Source: Ciona savignyi (lineage: Eukaryota; Chordata; Ascidiacea; Phlebobranchia; Cionidae). From it: 64,000 bases of DNA. A model generated the notes under the pieces. The model saw nothing but the letters and a program-made list of their open reading frames with translations. It ran no database searches and was not told the DNA's origin. The stretch lies in NCBI GenBank assembly GCA_000149265.1, contig CH002558.1, forward strand, positions 147,496 through 211,495. The letters are read 5' to 3'. Both the position numbers and the translations under genes were made by a program. Positions 14,320 to 26,256 of this stretch are shown in pieces. Numbering within the stretch: the stretch's first letter is position 1; each line of letters opens with the position of its first letter.

Positions 14320-15840
14320 CATGGCAGAAAGAGTAATACTGAGGACTCAAGGTAAAGGGAGACAGATGTATCTCATTAATAATGAAGATGACGAGATAGG
14401 TAAGTTATACCAATTTTATTCTAGTAAAGATACTGAATTTGATTTGTTTAGAACGTTGAACAACATTTAAATAAGAACTGGGTTGTATTAATTAAAAGTT
14501 ACCCTATCCGTCACCAGTTAAAGGTCCGGATCGCGTTACATAAAAGTTCTACGGAATTTAAAGAAACAAAATACTCTCGGAAGTAAAATAAAAGCTGTTT
14601 TAAATCCCAGTTAATATCACCCTCCAGATAAGTCTGTATTAGAATGTGTTAGCTAACACGATTTACATGTAGGGCCTACATGGCTCTAATATTTGGTGGT
14701 TGCCCCAAGAAGGTTTTCCACAAGCTCAAGCAAGAAAAATAAACAGACCTTTAGATTTTATACATAGGCTAAACCTTGGAACTTGTTTTTTTGAAAACAC
14801 ACAAAAAAATCTCACTTTGATGTTTTGTATTTTATAATGAATCCTCGGTCATTGGAAATGCCATGTGACAATGGCAAAGACCCTTCAGCAGAAAAAAATT
14901 TCCGCATTTTCGCTTCTCGGCCAGTTTGTTCAAATTTTCTATAAATTAATTATCATAATCCAATAAAAAAAAACAGTAACTAATATCCCTGGAACTCCTT
15001 AATATTAAATACAGACGTAATGTAGGCAGGTTAATACAATGAGTATAAAAAAACTGGATATTTGTAACCAGTACATATAGAGCTGAGGACCAACAAAAAA
15101 ACGCCTAATCGGTTTTCTGACAAATTCGTTTAGAGAAGCCGCTAATCAAATCAGTTTTCAGTGTGGTATAAAATGTTTAAATATAATCCAAATGTATCTT
15201 AGAGACTGCAGAATAATTTTCGTGCGGAAATTCCTAACGTACCGATAAGGACCCCGATTTTTCGCATTTTCTCCACTTTGGGCTGGTTATTTGTTGTAAG
15301 ACCATTTTATATAAGGAATAAAACTGAATAGATTTTTGTGTGCAGATATAAGATGATCGAAAGTATATAAGTTAATAAAATTACCCAGTCCACTATATTC
15401 TCGAGACTGAATTGACATTGAAGCACCCTAGCCTATACCATATTATCTTTGTATTTTAATAATTAATTTTTTTGATGGACTACTATTTTGTTTAGAGTGT
15501 TTCACAAAAAGGATGATTCTTCTATTCTTAAGTCAAATCGATCTTTCACAACGTGTGCTATTTGTTCAACTTTACTTGTGTTTTCTAACGCGCCATGAAA
15601 AACATATTTTCGCTATATTTCTTTGAATTCTGGCTACGAGCTATTGTAACATAATCAGAAGTTAATCCATAAGGTATTAGAATGAATGTTTCTTACTCGA
15701 ACAAGAATACAAAGAATTCCAATAAGCCATATCTAACCAAGGTTTTATAATAATTTTAGAACAAGAATTAAGGCTAAAACAGCCGAGACACAAGCGACTG
15801 GAGTATGTGGCAGGTTGGAATATTCACCACTTGGTCAAAG
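14320..15840 (+). other. Two candidate 5' coding exons upstream of Neuralized
   Basis: A frame from ATG at about 14322 (MAERVILRTQGKGR...) runs to a strong donor, GTAAGT at 14400, leaving one base. A second open segment, 15760-15840, has a TTTTAG acceptor and starts with two bases that complete that codon, reading EQELRLKQPRHKRLEYVAG and ending at GTAGAA. The two are phase-compatible with each other, but the second leaves one base whereas the first secure NHR exon at 16616 needs two. So a small exon is missing or these belong elsewhere. No recognisable domain; the assignment is by position only. Confidence 0.3.
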
Positions 15841-16244
15841 GTAGAAATGATATATAAATATATAAAAATAAAGTCTCTTTTATTTAGAAGAACCCATTAA
15901 TCCACTGGGTTCCAAGGCATTGGTTGGTTGAGTTTAAAATCATCCATGTCAATGAGGTAAAAAAATAAACAACCGCATATGTCACAGATGCGCGTAAAAG
16001 TCGACCAACTTTACACACACGAGAAGGATTCTATTTAAAATCCTCCTTTTCCGATTCAAGCTCCCTGTTTGAGTATGGTTCAACAAGGAGAAGCACCACC
16101 GCGAATTCTTTAAAACGTTCTTCAATTACTGCTGTCTCATCATCTACCATGAGCACCAAATTCAGGTTTCACAAATTTAATTTTCGTTGCCAATGTTAAG
16201 CCGTATGTTCGTTTATTCTTTATTTTTGGCTTAGATTAGTAAGA

Positions 16245-16366
16245 GTGTCGTGCAATCAGGTGAAAGGTTACTGCATCGAACACACGAGGTGATCTGACGA
16301 TTGCTCGTGTTTTAACCCCCTTGTGTTTCCCATTCACGGGGTTAAACATGAATATCCTATCCTAAT
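16245..16366 (+). repeat. 3' fragment of the tRNA-headed SINE
   Basis: Shares acgaggtgatctgacgatt, gttttaacccccttg, cccattcacgggg and a terminal tatcctatccta with the intact copies. The 5' head is missing. Confidence 0.7.
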
Positions 16367-16417
16367 GTCTATAAGCCACCTGTCTATCATCCACAGCACG
16401 CAGCTTTTTTTAAACGA

Positions 16418-16520
16418 GCCGAGTTTCGAACCCAGGATGGGCTCGTCACCAGGACCATTTTTTTGTATAAGAGTCGGTATATGTATCGGTCTTGTCAACC
16501 ATTCGGCCACACGACCGTAC
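16418..16520 (-). repeat. tRNA-like sequence, probably a second SINE type or tRNA relic
   Basis: On the minus strand a box-A-like segment (TGTGGCCGAATGGTTGACA) is followed about 55 bases on by a box-B-like TGGGTTCGAAAC. The spacing fits a class II tRNA (Ser/Leu type) with a degenerate middle. The arms do not pair well enough for a working tRNA, and the head differs from the main SINE family in this window. Confidence 0.45.
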
Positions 16521-16615
16521 ACAACACGCTGGCATGCTTCAGCCCCAGTGATAGCGAGTGATCAGACGTCTGACACACCATGAGGATAAACATGGGTATA
16601 TGTTGCAACATCTAG

Positions 16616-19600
16616 ATTTTACGACGCGCTTCACTTTCATCTCGTTCATGGAGCAAACGTGGTGCTGTCGTGCGATCGACAGGTGGCTACTCGGAAATCA
16701 GACAGCTTTTGTAATGGTCTGGTGTTTGGCCATCGGCCTGTAAAGTTCGGCGAGACAATTCATCTTCGATTCAACAAGGTACGTTACAAATACTCATGAG
16801 CAGTGGTTCTCAAACTTTTTAGAGTTGGGACCCACTATTAATTACCACAATTTATGGCGACCCACTTAACTTTATATATAGTTGTTGTTGGTTTCTAGGT
16901 TACGCTATCGTTGCAAAGGAACACACCTCTGGAATTATGTATCCCAGCCCCCAGGCAAATATTTTACGCTCACGCGGACACGGTAAAATAAACGAAAAAT
17001 TTGCTTATACAGTGGAACCCCGTTTAAAGACCACCTTAATAACATGACCACCTCATTATCAGGACCACTTTAGTGCGGTCCCAAATAATGTACTATGGTA
17101 ATGCATTGCATTCTGTTTCAATAACGCGACCACCCCGGTTTCCAGACCAGGACCGCCATATTTTGGTCCAAAACTTCAAATTTGACTCCACTTAAGTGAC
17201 CACATGTGCTAAATAATTTGCCATTGTCACCAAAATAACTAGGTTAAATTTATTTTATGATCAAAACAATAAGAATAAATGAGCCAACACAAAAAAATGT
17301 GACAGACAGAACTGAATCCTACAAGATAAACTTTAGTATTAAATTCATTCTGCAGTATCTAATAAAAATAATAGCATTTGGTGTAAATTTAGTAAAAATG
17401 CAGACGTTTAAGCACATATGACGACAACTTGCTGCAAATCAAAATTCACTAACACGACCACCCCGCTAACGAGACCGCTTGATCACAGTCCCATAGGTGG
17501 TCAGGTAAGCGGGGTTCTACCATAGAGTACTAATATATTAGTACTCTATGGTTCTACTGTACTTTAATGGAAAGAATAGCATAGGATCCACCGTTATTAT
17601 CGGCCGTAATTGTCATTTTATTGGTTCAATGACCTGAGGTCAGGTGAAGATCACGCCACGATTTAAGATTGTGTGATGTCACAATTATGATAATTTACCC
17701 TTGATTTTTGTATAGGAAATAGCCAGTATAGTTAATCAGAGCTTTCTATAACTTTTCACGACCCACCAAGATTCCTTTCGCGACCCACCGGTGGGTCGCG
17801 ACCCACAGTTTGAGAAACGCTGCAGTCATGAGTATATATAATAGTGCAAGATTGGATAAAGCAGAACTTTTTATGTTTGGTCGTCTTCCGCGTATACAAA
17901 TGATTTGTGACGAATTAAGATAAGTTATATTAAAAGATTCGGTTCTTAGATTACCACTGTCCTGTACTGACAATCTCTATTTCCATACAGGTTCGGCCCG
18001 ACTGGCGCGGGTGTATCAGGTTAGGTTTTACCCAATACAACCCGAGTCGGTGCAAATCAACTTCACTTCCGAGTTATGCTGTGCCTGATTTATCACGGAA
18101 ATGTAGATTTTGGGCGCTGCCCATAGCGGAAAAATATGCAACGAAATACAACATATTCTCCTTTATATGCAAAGGTATAAAAAGTATAGTTAAATTGTAC
18201 AAATATCTTATTGTGCTTATTCACAAAAAGACAGGGCTGGTTTTAGGCCGATTTGACCGATTAGATCAAAAAATGCGTTTTCGTCGTATTTGTTTGTAAA
18301 GCGATATTTCGTTATTAGAACAGTCGAATTACCTAACATTTTCATATATAACCTGTAAAAGTATAAATTAATCATTTTTGCTTTCCGTTTAGTTTGACAT
18401 TTGGACCATTTAACACCATGATTTACCATTGTGGCCATGTACAACAGGGCTAAATGTAGCTATATTAAGTTTACTGTGCTGTTGTTGGATTTATAGATGA
18501 CGGTACTGTTAGCTACATGATCAACAACGAAGGGAAAGGAATATTCGTAACAGGTCTGAGTACAAAAATATCACTATGGCCGCTGCTTGACTTGTATGGG
18601 AAAGTGGAAGAGCTGGCAATAGTGGACGATGAAACCGCTGAGAATGGTTCTAAATTTCTCATCGATCTGGAACAAAATGAAAACGATCAAGAAAGGGAGT
18701 TGCGATATGGCCAAAAGGGGAAATTAGACAATGTTTCAGGCAGTTTAGACAGCGTCGTTGCGTTCCACCACATATGTGGCCGCAATGTTCGAATGGACAC
18801 CAGAAGAACTATCGCCAAACGATTTGATTCCTTCTGGAACGCGCTAACTTTTACAGCAAAATCTCTTCATACTTCCGACATGACTTTCATAGAGATCATG
18901 AAAGTAGAACGTAATTACGCAGGTGAAATTATTTACACAATAAAAAATAAAAATACAATTTTAGTAGCACCCATGCTAGATCCTAAACCTATATGAAAAA
19001 GCTTTAACTCCATCTTATATCACTCTGTAATGACAGGGGCACTCGGTGTAGGAATAACCAATATAAATCCTGGAACACTGAAGTGTGAAAATCTTCCCGA
19101 CAACGCTGAGTTACTCGTTGCAAGTCCCGGGAAATATTGGAGAATATCCCGAGACATAGTAACTGAACAGGGTAAGCTAAATTTTTGTCGAGTATTCTTT
19201 TTATTTTTGCTTCTTTGTTCACTAAACATGACCAATGTATTTTCCGAATCAATATTAATCAAATCGTGTCAACCACAACGTTAAAGTTGTAGATTTATAA
19301 AATGATTTGGGAAAAAACAAATAGACCCAAAATAACTCAATTTAGCTTGGGAAACCACAAAAATATAAAATACAGATGCAAATATATATAATCCACCATT
19401 ACCAATTATTTATAAACTATACAGTCGAGAGTCTCACGTGTCACCCACCACCGTTTGTGAAACACATTTTGAAAAAGCGACACAAAGAGTATTCAATAAA
19501 ATATTTCGGTTGTACTTTTCCTCTTTTGTATGCTTTAGATAGTTATATGTCCGGCCGATTAGTCTGGCGGTTTAGTTCGTCACCTTTCAATCGAAAGATT

Positions 19601-20964
19601 GCAAGTTCGAAACTGGTCGCTAGCTAGTCGGTTGGGTCCTTGGGAAAGGAACTTTACAGACATTGCCGTAACCCAGCGGATTAATGGCTTCTACCAAAAT
19701 TGAAGGAACGTGTCTATCATATACAACACACTGCAATAGCTCCGGTAACCCGACGATGGGCGCGAGGTGATCTGACGATTGCCCGTGTGATAACCTCCTA
19801 GGTTTTCCCATTCACGGGGATAAACATGAATATCCTATCCTATCCTATCCTATATAATATACAACACACTGCAATAGCTCAGGTAACCCGACGGTGGGCG
19901 CGAGGTGATCTGACGATTGGCCGTGTGTTAACCCCCTTGGTTTTCCCATTCATGGGGATAAACATGAACATCCTATCCTATCCTATCCTAGTTTGTTATG
20001 TGCTTTAGTGCTGATTTGGACATCAAATGTGCTATATACCCACAGGCGATCAGCTGGGATTTATACTGGAACCTGACGGAAGGCTGGTGTGTAGTAAAAA
20101 TGGTTCAAAACATCAAGTCATTTTTGATAAAATTCCGATACGCGATACCAACTGGTTAATTTTTGATCTTTATGGAAGCACCACCAACGTGAAATTATTG
20201 GGTAAGCAGAACTGATGAATGGGGTATACGTATTCTATTCTGGTGGTATTCTTATGTACGACCATGATAAGCCGACAAAGGTGTCCGACATAAGCTCTGC
20301 CTTTCTTAAAAGAATATGTTATGATCACTATTTTTTCAAAACAAAAAAATATTGACTTATAATAAATTGAAACTTTTTACCCACAACCGATGTTTAATTT
20401 AATTGTTTAACAATATGCAGGCCGCATTAAAAGTTACGATCCATCGGAGGGAAGTTGTGAATATTCGTTTTCAGTCGACCACGTCCAAGATGACGAGACA
20501 GAATTGGAGTGCTTGTTATGCTTTAAGAAAGATAGAACACGGGATTGCACGATACAACCTTGTGGTCATTTAGCATTGTGCCACTGGTGTGCAATCACCT
20601 GCATGGTGAAGCAACAACTGCGGTAAGCTTCTGACATAAAAGTCTGTTTGTCATATGTAGATAAATGTATCTCACGCTGTCCTCCGCAAAACCGTCTCGC
20701 TGGAGGTTGGTTTCGATTCAGAAATATTTCAGATTTGTGCAAACGACGTTATAAACTGGCAGGATAATTTGAACAAGCAAATGTATTGTGTTAATATGCT
20801 GTAGATCTATTGTATTATATGCGTTGTAAGAAAATTTTACCAATATTAGTTGATTTCAATTGTATAATTTCTACAGATACATAGTGTGTCCTGTTTGTGG
20901 AGGTCCAGTTAAAGACGCCATTCGAATTCTACGCAGAAAATCAATCGATGACTGCAAAGAATAA
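16616..20964 (+). CDS. neurl: Neuralized-family E3 ubiquitin ligase (NHR1-NHR2-RING)
   Basis: Exons 16616-16778, 17991-18174, 18497-18922, 19037-19171, 20046-20201, 20421-20622, 20877-20964 (TAA), all in phase, giving about 450 aa. NHR1 starts HFHLVHGANVVLS, continues IRLGFTQYNPSR and FWALPIAEKYA, and ends LLDLYG. NHR2 starts FHHICGRNVRMD and continues GALGVGITNINPG and DQLGFILEPDGRL to FDLYGS. The C-terminal C3HC4 RING has CLLC, CGHLALCHWC and CPVCGGPVKDAIR, the usual Neuralized ending. NHR domains bind Notch ligands (Delta/Serrate-Jagged) and the RING ubiquitylates them to drive endocytosis. Two NHRs match Drosophila Neur and NEURL1. The true start is unresolved (see the candidate upstream exons). 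AATAAA overlaps the stop codon. Confidence 0.9.
17010..17559. mobile_element. pogo/Tigger-like MITE nested in the hAT element
   Basis: Left end CAGTGGAACCCCGTTTAAAG; right end (as read) GGTTCTACTG preceded by AGGTAAGCGGGGTTCTAC, so the ends are inverted repeats. TA flanks each side (17008-17009 and 17560-17561), as expected of Tc1/mariner-pogo insertions. The interior repeats GACCACC-type words. About 550 bp and non-coding. Confidence 0.65.
17520..17551. repeat. Perfect 32-bp palindrome within the pogo-like right end
   Basis: Bases 17520-17551 are identical to their own reverse complement, centred on ATAT and bordered on both sides by TTCTA. It splits the right terminal repeat of the element at 17010-17559. 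Confidence 0.85.
19549..19993 (+). repeat. tRNA-headed SINE, near full length, plus a second tail unit
   Basis: Starts gtccggccgattagtctggc, with box B gcaagttcgaaactgg, the body through ggtgatctgacgattgcccg and cccattcacggggataaac, and a tatcc repeat at about 19830-19851. The last 140 bp (from acaacacactgcaatagc) are then repeated with their own tatcc tail at 19853-19993. It lies in the intron before the exon at 20046. Confidence 0.85.
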
Positions 20965-21175
20965 AACCTATTCTTAGAATGGTCGTTCCTCTTATTATGC
21001 GTTACGTTTTGAACGGGACATATATAATGTGTGTTGGTTCGTTTTCTTATCGCCAATTTTGCAACACACGCTTCTTTGGACAGCATGGAGATTATTTTAA
21101 TTATATATTTGGGCGATGTAATGAGCGAACCAGTGAATTAATGGGTTAAAATAAAACTGTAGTACAACGTTTTAA

Positions 21176-21295
21176 TGATGTATAGAACGGCAATAGCTCT
21201 GATAACCTCACTTTGGGCACGAAGTCATCTGACGATTGCCCTTGTGGTTGTGCTCCCATTGCACATTTTAGGGGAAATACACATAAATATCTTGT
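21176..21295 (+). repeat. 3' fragment of the tRNA-headed SINE, diverged
   Basis: Shares aatagctctgataacc, cgaagtcatctgacgattgc and a decayed cccattgcacattttagggg with the family; no tatcc tail remains. Confidence 0.6.
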
Positions 21296-21739
21296 TAGAG
21301 AAGCTAACTTGATGCAAGACATCCAAAAACTAATTTTCTGGGTAGTTATTTGCATTGGAACTTTTTACATTCACGAAACAAAAACTGTATGTGCCTTGCC
21401 TGAGGAAACATCAAACCGAGATGGTTAGTTTCGGTCACGTGCTACATTCCGACTGACGGTACGAAGTCGACTCTCACCCTTTAACTGGTCGGAAGTAGGA
21501 TATAGGTATACCACAACACATAGGGAGCGTATAAGCAAACATTTCCCCTACCTCTGTAAGTGCTTTCATTAAAAAAGTCTGCGTGACGAAGAATCCACAG
21601 AAAGTCAAAGATTTTTCAAAAAACTTAAATTCAACAATCTGTAAACTAGTTAGGTAAATTTATTCTGCACTACCTTTTCGACTGAACTCATTAAAAACCT
21701 TTAAGTCTAGGAAGGGGTCCATGGTTTTATGGTTTATAC

Positions 21740-22062
21740 CAGTGGTTTCCAACCTTTTTTATTGTCGGGGCCAAATTTTAAATTTTTGAATACGTATGGA
21801 GCCGCATGAAAACATGAAAACACACTGCTTTAAGAAAACAGTGACGTAACAATAGCAGCCTTTTCACAACTTTCCTTGTCTCTAATCTTAACTATGAAGT
21901 AAAAACTATTTTCCCAGCCTTCAAACTAAGCAAGGGTAATTTTAGAATACTAATTTTATTTGTTTTATTATTAGAATCAGATTCTAATATTTTTTATGGG
22001 ATTTTCAAAGGTCAATGAGAGCCGCAAGAAGGCTAGCTGGGAGCCGCGGTTGGGAATCACTG
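21740..22062. mobile_element. hAT-like MITE with perfect 8-bp target duplication
   Basis: Ends are CAGTGGTTTCCAACCTTTTT and the inverted CGGTTGGGAATCACTG. The 8-bp target duplication GTTTATAC is intact at 21732-21739 and 22063-22070. 323 bp, non-coding. Confidence 0.88.
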
Positions 22063-22319
22063 GTTTATACAGTGATAAATTGTGACGCAATACAACACAA
22101 TCCGGTTGGATGCTATAATTCTTTATTTAACAACCACTAAGGAGTAAGTATTATATAACAGGCAAACTGACTCCAAGACGTAAAGGTGAAAGGTTCTAAT
22201 GTTACTTGGACCAGGGGTTCTCAATAATTTTACAGCCCTGGTCCTCTCTTGTTTATCGATTTTTCCTTGGCCCACTTTTTATAGTCCTACTTAAATGAGT
22301 TATGTCTTACCCTCTAGCC

Positions 22320-22774
22320 CAGCGATTCCCAACCTTTTTTGGTCGCGGACTATTTCCTTACCAGCGAAAGTCTTTGCGGGCATCAATTTTCAATTAGCGT
22401 AAGTCAAAAGTGAAGCGTAACTGGACTATGTGCATACGATACACTACAGAACACTACAAAACTTTCTAAGGACTATAACATATGAAATAGGTTACTCAGC
22501 CACTACGGTATTACGAAACAACCAAAGCGAGCGAGGGCTATGAATAATAAACTTCCATTTAGTTACTTAAAATCAATTGGTTCCAAACTTAAAATTACCT
22601 TGAGTTACAATGTCTCGTTGATAAAAACATATAACTGCTGTTTATAACAATCAAAAACCTGTTTATAACGATCAAAATCAAATAAAAGTTTTGCAAATTG
22701 TGGATGTGATTGCGAACTCATTTAAACCTTCCACGGACTCATTTGAGACCGCGGACTCGGGTTGGGAAACACTG
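22320..22774. mobile_element. hAT-like MITE with perfect 8-bp target duplication
   Basis: Ends are CAGCGATTCCCAACCTTTTT and the inverted CGGGTTGGGAAACACTG, with inner GGTCGCGGAC / GACCGCGGAC. The target duplication CTCTAGCC is exact on both sides (22312-22319, 22775-22782). 455 bp, non-coding. It may sit inside an older element whose left end, CAGGGGTTCTCAATA, is at about 22212. Confidence 0.87.
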
Positions 22775-23299
22775 CTCTAGCCTATTAAGGTGTGTCTCAG
22801 ATAATACCACTTTTTGTTTTTAAATGTATGAGGTCGCACAACTCGATCCGCTTATAAGAAGTTCAAGACAAACGGAGGGCGCAACAGAAACTTGGAAGCG
22901 AAATATTGTGACTGACATTGGCAAACATTACAACAGATTAAAGTTTTGTTTATGGGTCAAATGCGGCGGATGTTTGTATGGTGCAGTGGTCTACATTAAA
23001 CAAAATTTTCATTTTTCAACAAGCAATGTGGTCCACTTCAAATGCTTCATAGCCCACTAATTAAGAAATGCCTGAGGCAATTACTTGTCACAAGCTTTGT
23101 GACCGATGCCTATGTGTGCTGATGCGGCCATTGTTCTTTGACGACGTCCTGAATATTTATTTGCCTGAAATCATTGGTAAAACACACTCTCTATGATTAG
23201 AATATCTCCCTTTGAAACGATTAGCGTAACCGGTCATTTGATCCTTTGTCATTTTGGACCGATCACACCTCTTTAGGTATATGTGATCGGATAGGTTTA

Positions 23300-23525
23300 T
23301 TTATATTTATCTCCCAAGGAAAAACGCAAGAGGCAATCGTCATTACTTCGCTCCCACTGTCATGTTACCACTGCTATTGTAGTGTGTTGAGTGGTTTCTT
23401 AAATTTTTGATAGAACCATTAACTACAGTAGGTTCAAACATTGTCCACTAAGTTTCTTGCCAAAGGACACAACTCACTACCAAGCAACCAGTTTCAAGTG
23501 TGCAAGCCATGAAGTTCGTTTTGTT
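23300..23525 (-). repeat. Old minus-strand copy of the tRNA-headed SINE
   Basis: Blocks in reverse order match the family: ggcaatcgtcattacttcg, tgtagtgtgttgagtgg, tagaaccattaact, tgccaaaggacacaactcac and aaccagtttcaagtgtgcaa. Many substitutions. Confidence 0.55.
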
Positions 23526-24811
23526 TAGAAACGAACTATATGCCTATAACCCGGAACATATCTTCTACGTCTAAATTAATGAGGATTACTAAACAGAAAT
23601 ATCCAATACTAAAAAAGCAGTAGACCGAAGATCATAAATCAGTTTCATATTTTTTTGTTAAATAAACAAGAGATATATATTTCACCTACTGGCGCCCTTT
23701 ATACGGACAGACACCCGAATGCATATAAGCTGAACCTAGTTAATTCTGAGATATTTACCTGTATACATGCAATTTATTTTAGAAATGCAAATAAAGTGTG
23801 ATGACTATTAAACCAACCGCAAACTAATAAAACAGTTAAACCAAATTTCAAAAGTTTCCGAAAACTCAAATTTGGTGCACGGTATGGTAGACAATGATGG
23901 CGATGCGATTATTTTGACGTCACGTCCTGGATCGCTAGCCTCGTTAGCAATACTGCCCGAGTAGAAACGTGATATTAAAATAACCCAATTTATCCCAAGA
24001 TATCCCCAAAATAAAATAAGCTATGGAATTTTATATGCACCATTATTACGGGTATGAAAAAGCTGGAGACGCCCCATACCTATATTTGACCTATTCCCGG
24101 GAAATCACCACAAATTCAATTCCACTGAAACGATGATCGGTTTCACTTTACGCTTAATATAAAAAAAATGTTTAATTAAGTTGAATATTCTGGAGGTGCT
24201 AGCTACTATGTTAGAATATGCAGTGACAAATTGAAAGTAAAAAAATTATTCTTTCACATATTCTTACACGGGCTGGTATTCATTTCAAATTGTATAGAGA
24301 AAGTTGTCGATCAAGAAAATTAACTAGGAAATGTCAAACGGTCTGTATAGGCCTACAATTATACATACTCCAAGTTACCACGGGGGTCCCTTAAAGAATA
24401 AAAGTAAATATACCACTGAACTTTTTACAGGTGTGAGCTATGTATTAGATATATATATAGCGGTTCAAAATACGGAAAACGACCCCGTAAAGCTCCCGCC
24501 AATCCCCAGAATATAAACACCACGACCGTTTTCCCGTATTTTAGGTATTTTGTAGATTGGATGTTGGATTCTTTGATTTTCGATATGTTAGAACTAAATC
24601 ATAAGACTTACAAGTCACATAATAAGCTAGTAAAAGAATAAAATAAAACTGAATATCATAATAATTAAAATAACCCACGACAAAGAGCCCCCAAAATATA
24701 ATAAAGAATTTATTATATTGAAACGTGTTTAAATTACCTGATCACTCAAAACCGCCATAAATCGCTTAACCCTCGAATCTATAAATTGTCCAAAGATTTA
24801 GTCTGGGCTAT

Positions 24812-25206
24812 TATAGGATAGGATATAGGATATTCTGGGAAAATGGGAAAACCAAGGGGGTTATCACACGGGCAATCGTCAGATCACCTCGCGCCCATCG
24901 TCGGGTTAACGGAGCTATTGCATTAGGATATTCATGTTGTTTATCCCCGTGAATGGGAAAACCAAGGGGGTTATCACACGGGCAATCGTCAGATCACCTC
25001 GCGCCCATCGTCGGGTTACCGCGAGCTATTGCAGTGTGTTGTATATGGCAGACACGTTCCTTCAATTTGGTAGAACCCATTTATCCGCTGGGTAATGTCC
25101 GTAAAGTGCCTTGCCCAAGGACACAACCGACTAGCTAGCGACCAGTTTCGCACCTACAACCTTTCGATTGAAAGGCGACGCACTTAACCGCTAGAACAAC
25201 CGGCCG
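24812..25206 (-). repeat. tRNA-headed SINE, minus strand, with duplicated tail
   Basis: From 24917 to 25206 it is a nearly complete reverse-oriented copy ending in the head (ttaaccgctagaacaaccgg). A second copy of the 3' part (gggaaaaccaagggggttat... to ggagctattgca) lies at 24838-24916 with the aggat tail at the outer edge. The same tail-doubling is seen at 19853-19993. Confidence 0.85.
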
Positions 25207-26039
25207 AACTTAGCATTGTTTCCGCCCGGGCGAAATTACAACCTCAAGTCTTCAGGTGGACGGTATGTTGGAATGAGGTTAAGTGTAACAATAGGTACCG
25301 GTAATTATGTGATCGGTGAAGCTAGAATGGAAATCGGTAGCAGACAATTTAGTATGATCGAGAAAACTATTTCTGGGATAGATTCTAAATTCTTTTTGTT
25401 TAAATAAAAAGGTTTTCCAAATTAACTTGGATTGAAACAAAAGGTTTCAAAGGCTATTATTATATCGTTGATACAATCAGAGTACTATCATTTGTCTTAT
25501 TTGTTTGTGACATCATAAAAGTTTTGTTAAGACTTTTATTGTGCTATTATCTCTATGGTGTCTGTTGTGATGACACGTCGCGTACTCGTTGTAGCGATTA
25601 AGGTTCGTGGAAACATGAAAAACGGTTGTTACTGTAAACGTTGTTATCCAATAGTTTGGCTCTAGAACCAAAATGAGTTAGAACAAACCACACTAACAGT
25701 AAAAGTGATGCATAGATATACATAGAAGGACACTAAAAGCGAGAGCAGTAACATGAATGTGTTAACCAAAAGACTAGAATTCGGTCTGCTGTTCAATTGG
25801 CAATTAATTGGTTGTCTCCCAGCAGGTTTGTGACGTGCCCGATTTTGCGGTACTTTACTAATGTAAGTCTTCAGACAGTGATTAAGTTGAATTATTATAC
25901 AAATAAATATTTAAACACGCATACATTGAGGGTTGTTTGGTTATCCTGAGATCACACCTGAGAATTATATTGCTTGGTTAATGTCAAGGCAGCCCCTTTC
26001 TATACTTTCAAACTTATTTCCGTAAAGATGGGGGGCAAC

Positions 26040-26256
26040 GCTAAAGGGAGGGAAAGCCGAAAGGAGGGATGAAGGGAAACTGCTCACCAGAACTATGGAA
26101 ATTAATTTTAACCCTTTCCTAAACACTAATCTCAACCACAGAAAACTAACTTTTAACTCTAACCCCATGTTTATAACTAAGCCTAAAGGCCCTAATATTC
26201 ATTTTAGTGTGTAGTTTCCCGCCTTCCTGCTTTTCCTCCTTTTAGTTTTCGGTCAA
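26040..26256. repeat. Foldback (inverted-arm) repeat
   Basis: The left arm contains aaaggagggatgaagggaaac; the right arm reads gtgtgtagtttcccgcc then ctcctttta. The arms are roughly reverse complements around a core with ctaatctcaaccacag and ctctaaccccatgttta. Related units are at 39390-39495 and 41310-41770. Confidence 0.6.

Larger units (their letters stand above)
16801..17822. mobile_element. hAT-like element filling most of the first NHR intron
   Basis: Starts CAGTGGTTCTCAAACTTTTT and ends GTTTGAGAAACGCTG, the inverted terminal repeats of Charlie-type hAT elements, with inner GGGACCCAC / GTGGGTCGCGACCCAC arms. TCATGAG lies next to both ends, though it is offset by three bases on the right, so the target duplication is not exact. 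It begins only 22 bases after the splice donor of the 16616-16778 exon. No transposase frame is visible. Confidence 0.75.

Noticed and set aside
14087..14470. 127-codon plus-strand frame considered as the first half of an NHR domain
   Set aside because: It has no FH...G..V start or GALR.GFT motif. The real NHR1 first half is split between 16616-16778 and 17991-18174. Only its last part is kept, as a weak candidate exon.
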